Part shown: one piece after another, positions 58,130 through 64,000 of the stretch | Numbering within the stretch: the stretch's first letter is position 1 | Layout of the letters: every line of letters starts with the position of its first letter | Assembly (NCBI GenBank): GCA_029531795.1 | Contig: JAPEIS010000012.1 | Location: 186,001 to 250,000, forward strand | Source: Sclerotinia nivalis | Taxonomy: Eukaryota > Ascomycota > Leotiomycetes > Helotiales > Sclerotiniaceae | Direction of reading: 5' to 3' | DNA length: 64,000 nucleotides | The notes under the pieces: model-generated | What the model saw: the letters and a program-made list of their open reading frames with translations, nothing else | Told to the model about the DNA's origin: nothing | The model's database searches: none | Position numbers and translations under genes: made by a program

Positions 58130-59458
58130 ACAATTTGTAATCAAAAGATACAAAAGTCTTCGAAAATACTATTATAATTTATATAAATACCTCCTCAATT
58201 TTGAAAGGAATTGAAATAGATATTGAAATTGTTATTATCTTAGTTAATAACTAAATTTCCCATAAAGAAACTTTTAATATTAATGTAAATCAATTAATAT
58301 ACAATAAAAAGCTTCTTGAAATCACCAAAACAATCGAATATACTAATTCTATAACCCAATCAAACAACAAATTCAAATTCTACTCAGATAATCAAACCGA
58401 ACTATATCAATTGAAAACACCATCCGATACCCCTAATCAAACTTGCCAAATCAAAGCAATCAAAACAACAGAATCTTTTATACAAAAGGAACCCGAAATC
58501 TTATTCAATTGGATTCCAGGATATACCTCAATAAAAGAAAACGAACTAATTAATACTCTAACAAAAAAAATTACAAAATTAAAATCATCATCTAACGAAA
58601 CTAGCTTCGTCTTTTTAAAAATAAAGATTAAAAGAACAAAAAATCAAAAATAGAAAATCCTCCTCAATTCAATCAATTCAAATTATTCAAAATCATGCTC
58701 TTGGAAAATTAATTCGAAGATCGAAACCCCAGAAAACACCAAAAGAAATTATATCAATGCTTTATTTCAATTCAAAATCGGATATAACTACTTCAAATCA
58801 TATTTAAAACATTTCGGAATTATATCAAACAACAATTACAAATATAAAAAAAAGGAAACTCCTAATTATCTTCTTTTTAGTTGTCTTGTATACAAATCAT
58901 CAAAAAATATATTCAAGAAAAACAACTCTACCTTACAATTAACTATAAAGTACCTACTTTATATTAAAACAAGAATCATTAAAACCTTCGAATTCATCGA
59001 GGTAACGAAAATAGTTACTAGATCATAACACCTCACTAAACTACAAGAAGAAGAAGAAGAAGAAGAAAAAGATCAATTAGATAAACTCGGCTAGATTGAT
59101 CAAATTTGATCAATTTGGTCAATTTGGTCAATTTGATCAATTTAATTGATCAAATTAACCAATTACCCCCCTTCTTCAAAAAACAATTATTCCAATTTGA
59201 ATTATATTATATTTCATTTGTTATTTTCTTTATTATATATAATAATATTGATAAAAAAGGTTTTTGAACCCCAGAATTAGTTTTCATTTTTTTTACTCAA
59301 TTAAGAGATAGAGATCAATTTCATCGATTTAACTCTGTACTTGTTATGATCGCTAAGCCAGCATATTACCATTTATTATTTGTTAGAAGCTTATAAAGCT
59401 TCTAGCCATCTTAGATAGTCTTAGACTCAGTGTAGACGTTAATTAAATCAATCAATCA
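58130..59458 (+). mobile_element. LINE-2 RNase H and 3' end, plus strand
   Basis: Starts with YINTSSILKGIEIDI (58,170, RNase H first strand), then FKFYSDNQTELYQLKTPSDT, LFNWIPGYTSIKENELINTL (58411-58653), and after a stop FQFKIGYNYFKSYLKHFGII and ETPNYLLFSCLVYKS to a stop near 59,028. The 3' UTR contains a GAA run (59047-59068) and TCAATTTGGT repeats. The end matches 15340-15690 and closes with AATC units before AACCG and the P6 3' part. Confidence 0.8.
59041..59158 (+). repeat. GAA run and TCAATTTGGT repeats in LINE-2 3' UTR
   Basis: AAGAAGAAG tract at 59047-59068, then tandem TCAATTTGGT/TCAATTTGAT units at about 59100-59150. Part of the LINE-2 3' UTR. Confidence 0.65.
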
Positions 59459-59626
59459 AACCGTTTGGCCGAAGTAGTTATTGAACGATGCAGAGAGATC
59501 ACTGCCGCTTTCCTTACTTTCGAAATTATTTTCCTTGTGGTGGACCGATACTCTCAAGCTGCTATACATACATTCTACCCAGAACTCCTGTCACACGCAG
59601 CACAAAGCCGGAGGACTGTATGGTGA
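59459..59626 (+). pseudogene. P6, 3' part after the TE nest
   Basis: From AACCG at 59459-59463 the frame reads RLAEVVIERCREITAAFL, then TFEIIFLVVDRYSQAAI, to TGA 59624-59626. Joined in concept to EWN at 15321-15329, the WN..LA..VIER.RE pattern follows P5 (WYEYALNVIIEEARE), one residue shorter, and TFE..LVVDRYSQA follows the SF.ET..YRWVKKYKA block of P1. It is shorter than P5 at the end, with no acidic tail in this frame. The alignment is short, so assignment is probable, not certain. Confidence 0.6.
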
Positions 59627-60405
59627 AGCACATAGCATTTTCTTGGCATCAAAACAACCACCAATATAATACTCGCTCTCTTCATCCCGCACACTTCCAA
59701 TGATGTAACCACCCAACCCTATCATACCCCACAATTATGCCCCAGAGCCCATTCTCCTTCCACCGAAAGAACTACTAACTAAAAACGACCATTCTTTAAG
59801 CCGAAGAAATTTGTGGTCACATAAGGTCTAGGTCACAAAAACCAATGTGTATATAAGAAAAGATACTACTTCTAGGAACAAAATTTTGAAATAATTGAAG
59901 AATCACTTCGACTCATTTGCCCTTCGGAGGAGAAAGGGAGTTGAAATAAGATATAAGTATAAGTGCAAACTTATAAGCAAACGTCCTGCTTGTATCATCA
60001 GACTATTACACACAATCCTTTTCAACAGGAAACCCATGACACATTAGACACAAAAAATCATTACTCCCGCTTAGATCTTGACTTGAATGCTATTCCACTA
60101 GCAAGATTTCATGAGTCGACAGCTCTCTAGTCCCGCAAAAACCAAACCATAATGGTTGTATCATGGCAAGTTAATATCAATCAGCCTTTCCTGCAACAAG
60201 CTAGGGAAACAATTCATCACCAAAAAACCTCCTCGTTATAACAGAAATATTCTCCTTGTATTTCCTATGAAAAAGTGTTGTCGATATTGAAAAATGGCCC
60301 TGGAATACCTGGCATCCTAAAATAATAATTGATTCGAACTGGCCCAAAAGCTCTCACGCCGCTTCAGATAAGAAAATGCGTACTCACTTCTTGGTTCCCC
60401 TCCAT
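59627..60405. other. Intergenic: P6 remnant to zinc-finger gene
   Basis: Unique-looking DNA of normal composition with no supported ORF. It would hold the 3' UTRs of P6 and of the minus-strand zinc-finger gene. Confidence 0.4.
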
Positions 60406-63400
60406 CTATCGCCCATCACTTATCTGTCCTAAGTCCCACGCTACGGGCAATTTGAAAGAATAACACCATGCATTTTCCCAACCTTTACAAGGAACTCCGT
60501 AGTCACAAGATATCAAGAGGAAAGATCGTTTCGATTTGTTCCCGCAATGTGAAGCAATAGTTGCATCGTCACCGACACCCTGAGAAGTTAGGTACGCTAG
60601 ATGCTCACTTCGATTATATTCAGAAAGATATCTTTCCAGTGCTACCGACCTTGATAGTTCGGGCTTCAGCTTTTGATATCCTGGTGGATCCAAGGGACCC
60701 CTATGAATTATCCAAGTTATATATTCTAACATGATGTTGAATCGGCCAGAGTCCTTCGATGACCATACGAGCTCGCAAGGTAGATAGTTCGGCCTTGGTT
60801 CACATTGGTATCCCTCGTCCAAAAGATCTTTAGGCTGATCCGAATTTTTGTAAAGCCCGGCTTTGCAACATGAATTCATGTGCCGAAAATGACTGGAGCA
60901 ATGTGGATTCCAGGATGAAAAGTAACTATATCCTGGGCTTCTATGGCAATATTCATTATGTCTCATTAACGATCTGGAGTTGTGTATCCCCTTTCTCGGC
61001 CGATTATCATAGACAATGAAACTTGTGTAGTAGCAGCGATTGATGTCCCTCTTTTGTAGTTTATATGTCGCTATTAATTGAAATCTCGGACTTCGATCAA
61101 TCATTATATCATGTGTAAGGGAAATGACCTCTTTCCCATTGCATTTCTTGAATCTGGACAGCCCCCGTTCAACGGCATTGCTAGAGACAAAGCCTCTATC
61201 TACAAGTTTTCTGGTTACGGAATGCCATGGATCGGAGAAGTTCGATGTGACCGTAGTTGGTCGAGCGACCTGTCTTCTATGTCTTGCAAGCGAGAGCATA
61301 ACAGCTCCCCCGTCTCGATCGTCGAGGCGTGAGGGCTTATGGCTATTGGATCTTGCATAGCTGAACCTATGAAAATCAACGTCCTCCTCATGGAAATCTT
61401 TAAGATAATCTCTATAATGGTCCTTTCGAGTGAAGGGATCATTGTCTGTGGCACGACGTTTGGAACCGCATGAGTAAAGAGACTTTTGGTCTGCATGGGC
61501 ATGTACGAGCTTATAATGTCGTTGTAAATCTGCAGAACGCCGAAACACTTTTGAACACCCGCTTGGAAATCGACAACTGTATCCCTTCTGAATACTACTG
61601 TATATATCTTAGCATTAACGAAATTTCTTCTTAAAGATGCTGTAACATACCGTTGTAGATTAGGAAAGGCTTGGTGGGGTGTCTTCTCAGCTGAAACATA
61701 GCATGAACTTAGATTGAAATGCGGGTTCTTTCCCTTCGGCACGACGAGTTTATGCAGTTGCCGGAATTTTAAGTCAGATATCCAGTCAAGACTAGGTAGT
61801 CCAAACTCCGAAGCAAGTCGACCTCTCCGTGGGTCCTTACACCATTGGAGCGCAATATTTGCGAAGTCAATGTCGTCCAATGACTCCCAGCCTGTTTTCT
61901 CATATTCGACCTTATATTGATGCCACCCCACTTCGCCGTTTGCCCAGAAGACATCTTGCGGCACGTAGCTTGAGCTGCTGCTGCTGCTATTGCTCGATGT
62001 GTAGTAAGTATCTGGCGCAGCTTTATTTATAGAATGTCTTCCTTTACCGTGTTGGTGCGAGTCATCATCATCATCGTCGTCGTCGTCATCTTCATTTCTG
62101 GGCAATGAGCTTGGTTCATCCCCGTGTTGTCGTCGAGGCTTGTGCAATAACGGATCCCACATTGAAACATCAGCACCTTCTTTGAAATGAAGGGCAACAT
62201 GACCTTTCCTACTTTCCCAATCTTTGAAGTAGTACGTACAGAAACCACAATACCTTGGCCATTTAGTTGTAACTTTGTACGTCCAGCTTGTAGATGTTTT
62301 GTCAAGTCCAGCAAGCTGATGGACCTGAGTTAGATGGGTTCGGAAATGATCTGTTCTGGCTCCAGCGAAGGTTTCACCCTTTTTTCTTGCTTCGATGCAA
62401 TTTAAGCTATGATTGAGGACTTCTTTCCGTGTTGGGAATTCTGAGAGGCAATAAATGCAATAAGGGTTCAGAGATTCGTTGTATTGTGGTTCGGCACAGT
62501 GTAGGCACATGTAACGTTTCTGTGGCCAATGTTTCTCAGATTCCTCGTGTCGGACCCAATCAGATTCTCTACTTGTGGAATAAGGACATCTTTTGTCTCT
62601 GGCCTCGAATGTACATTGATAAACGGGCTCTGAAGGAAGCTCCAGTCTAGGGGCTCCCGCGTTCATGTTGATGTCGTCTTCTAAATCATCAGATGATTCA
62701 GGTCGATGAGCCTCACTTTCAACATCAAAGTTTGGTTTCTCCAATGCACAGCTTCCGAATTCTGACAGTGACGTGCCAGAGAATGATCTATATGCTGAGT
62801 CAATATCCGAATTTGATGGCTCTGAGGTTGAGCAAGAATCCGATTTATGATCGGAACAAATTGCCTGATCGATAAGCATTTCCAGCTTGAGAAAAAGAGA
62901 TTCTGACTCTTGTCTGAAAGATTCCGACGACATAGAGTAAGGATACAGGGCGTTCTTTGCTTTCTCAAGCGGAGCAAATGCTTTGAAGAGTTGTGCCTTC
63001 CTAGCTCTTGATTCTTTCTTGTAGATTGAAGCACTGGAGCTGGTGCGTTGTTTGCCGACTTTAACGACACGACCGGGTCCAATAATTCGGTTGGAAGCAC
63101 CCCGGGGATAGATTTTTGTTGAGGAAGGGCATGCACTGGATTTGAGTTGCGCTCTGTTATTAAGACTAGAGACATCATTGGTGACCGGTGAAATAGAGGC
63201 AGAAGCGTAGCATGAGTCTAGATCCCGTTGAATCTGAGTCTTGAGAAGATCATGAATATTGTTTGAATTAGAAAATGTGGTCATCACGACCGGAACATTG
63301 AAAAATGTGTGATCGGATACATCTTGCATTTGCACATTCAAGCTGCCTGGGGAATTGTGCGAGGTAGACAAGAAGCCAGGGTTGAACGGCCTAGAACTCT

Positions 63401-63452
63401 CATCCCGTGACAAGGCTATCGAGGAAGTTTGCTGAGTCGACTGTAGGGTCAT
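60406..63452 (-). CDS. C2H2 zinc-finger protein, two exons
   Basis: ATG 63452-63450 (MTLQSTQQTSS) is the first ATG in the frame; the frame runs open to 63521 only through non-ATG codons. Exon 1 is 63452-61651. The 53-nt phase-2 intron 61650-61598 has a GTATGT donor, GCTAAG branch and ATACAG acceptor; exon 2 is 61597-60406. Product about 997 aa, nuclear by inference. Ser-rich residues 1-270 are followed by Cys/His segments: YQCTFEARDKRCPYS (about 279), YMCLHC (314), CIYCLSEF (331) and CGFCTYYFKDWESRKGHVAL (400). Next come a poly-Asp run (~455), a DVFWANGEVGWHQY block, CRFPSGCSKVF..H....H (610-632), and FTRKDHYRDYLKDFHEED. Fungal multi-finger proteins with FRRKDH..DH..DFH are commonly putative transcription factors. 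The C-terminal ~330 residues are not recognised. Confidence 0.82.
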
Positions 63453-64000
63453 TATGAAGGCAATTCTTGGATCTTGTTGTGGTAAATCAAAATGATTAAA
63501 TTCAATCAGGGAGTGAGTCAAACGGTGTGTACACCAGGATGAATTAAAGTAGACAATAAATGAAATCGAGACGATGGTGGGATCGAGGGCACATGGGATG
63601 AAAAGGGCGGGGGAGCCTCAAAGGCTCGAGGGCGTGCATGATGACTGCGGACGATGAGGCTGACTGAAAGGGCCCACCAATTGCAGTGGTTATGTTCGTG
63701 GTGGAGGTTAATATTCAAGTGATGCATGACTAAGCATCAAGTGGAGAGGACGGGGGGCGCTTCCGGAGGAAGAGTGAAGAACATCAATGGAAGGAAGCAC
63801 CAAGCATATGAGAGCATGAGGGAACGTTCCAGAAAAAATTATTGCGCAAGGTCAGATATTACCGGTTAAAAGTTATGTTATAAAAACAATGCTATGCTAT
63901 GCTATGCCATGATATGATGTGATGTGATATAAACCAAAAACACCCAAAAACCATGCTGAAGACGGATGCATGCTCAATTAAACCCCAACCTTGTGGTATG
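63453..64000. promoter_or_regulatory. Upstream region of the zinc-finger gene
   Basis: Expected promoter/5' UTR for the minus-strand gene. The ORF at 63518-63727 has no recognised motif. The degenerate ATGCT/ATGAT repeat is listed separately. Confidence 0.45.
63889..63931. repeat. Degenerate pentanucleotide repeat (ATGCT/ATGAT)
   Basis: Runs of CTATG followed by CCATGATATGATGTGATGTG, a short imperfect tandem array upstream of the zinc-finger gene. Confidence 0.7.

Larger units (their letters stand above)
15330..59458. mobile_element. 44-kb nested transposable-element block inside P6
   Basis: Everything between the two P6 parts is LINE, gypsy or copia sequence, apart from one decayed HET-domain gene and a few unassigned spacers. 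AACCG lies on both sides (15325-15329 and 59459-59463). Both outer ends are LINE-2 3' tails pointing outward, so the first and last ~55 bp form an apparent inverted repeat ending in AATC units. Base composition is extremely AT-rich and decay is by transitions, the RIP pattern. Confidence 0.75.

Noticed and set aside
15340..59458. A single 44-kb DNA transposon or Starship with inverted termini
   Set aside because: The apparent terminal inverted repeats are two LINE-2 3' ends with AATC tails. No DUF3435-type tyrosine recombinase or other captain gene was seen, and the interior is a nest of separate retroelements.
1..64000. tRNA or rRNA genes
   Set aside because: Scanning by eye found no B-box with cloverleaf arms and no rRNA-like block; a tRNAscan run would settle it.

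Overview
This is a fungal genomic window, most likely from a filamentous ascomycete and by inference a leotiomycete/Helotiales-type genome. It shows short (52-80 nt) GT-AG introns with CTAAC/CTAAT branch sites, fungal C2H2 and HET-type proteins, Tad1-like LINEs, and chromodomain Ty3/gypsy and Ty1/copia elements decayed almost only by C-to-T and G-to-A changes, as repeat-induced point mutation (RIP) produces. No species can be named from the sequence.

Positions 1-15.3 kb hold a cluster of six paralogues (P1-P6) of a family I do not recognise by name. Each has an F-box-like N-terminal half (LP.E-type helix, then ICLALTC-type motif), then L..W.P.YR, MFL...YG, EER...RY and P..GMG..WY..A motifs. 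P2, P4 and P5 look intact. P1 has a premature stop plus a frameshift, P3 is a frameshifted relic, and P6 is split. P1, P2, P5 and P6 share a phase-1 intron just before the F-box-like segment. A 955-bp non-autonomous DNA transposon (TIR TGTTCCGGGCC, TSD TATA) lies between P3 and P4.

Positions 15.3-59.5 kb are a nest of transposable elements sitting inside P6, whose coding sequence appears to resume at about 59,462 with a candidate 5-bp duplication AACCG on both sides. Target-site duplications give the nesting order. Gypsy-D (37269-56751, minus, TSD TATTA) lies in a LINE-2 copy. Gypsy-B (37607-51290, plus, TSD ATTAT) lies in the chromodomain of Gypsy-D. Gypsy-A (40211-46919, plus, TSD CAAAA) and a young solo LTR (39173-39385, TSD CAAAT) both lie in Gypsy-B. 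Left of this are, in order, a LINE-2 3' end, a full-length LINE-1 (A, minus), a truncated LINE-1 (B, plus), a Gypsy-B relative (C, minus), a truncated copia element (minus) and a decayed HET-domain gene (33871-36321, minus) that is still in one frame with no indels seen at the points checked.

Positions 59.6-64 kb return to unique sequence with one two-exon gene on the minus strand for a roughly 997-residue C2H2 zinc-finger protein. The window therefore reads as a unique gene cluster, a TE nest that has broken one cluster member and carries a dead incompatibility-type gene, and a unique zinc-finger gene beyond it.
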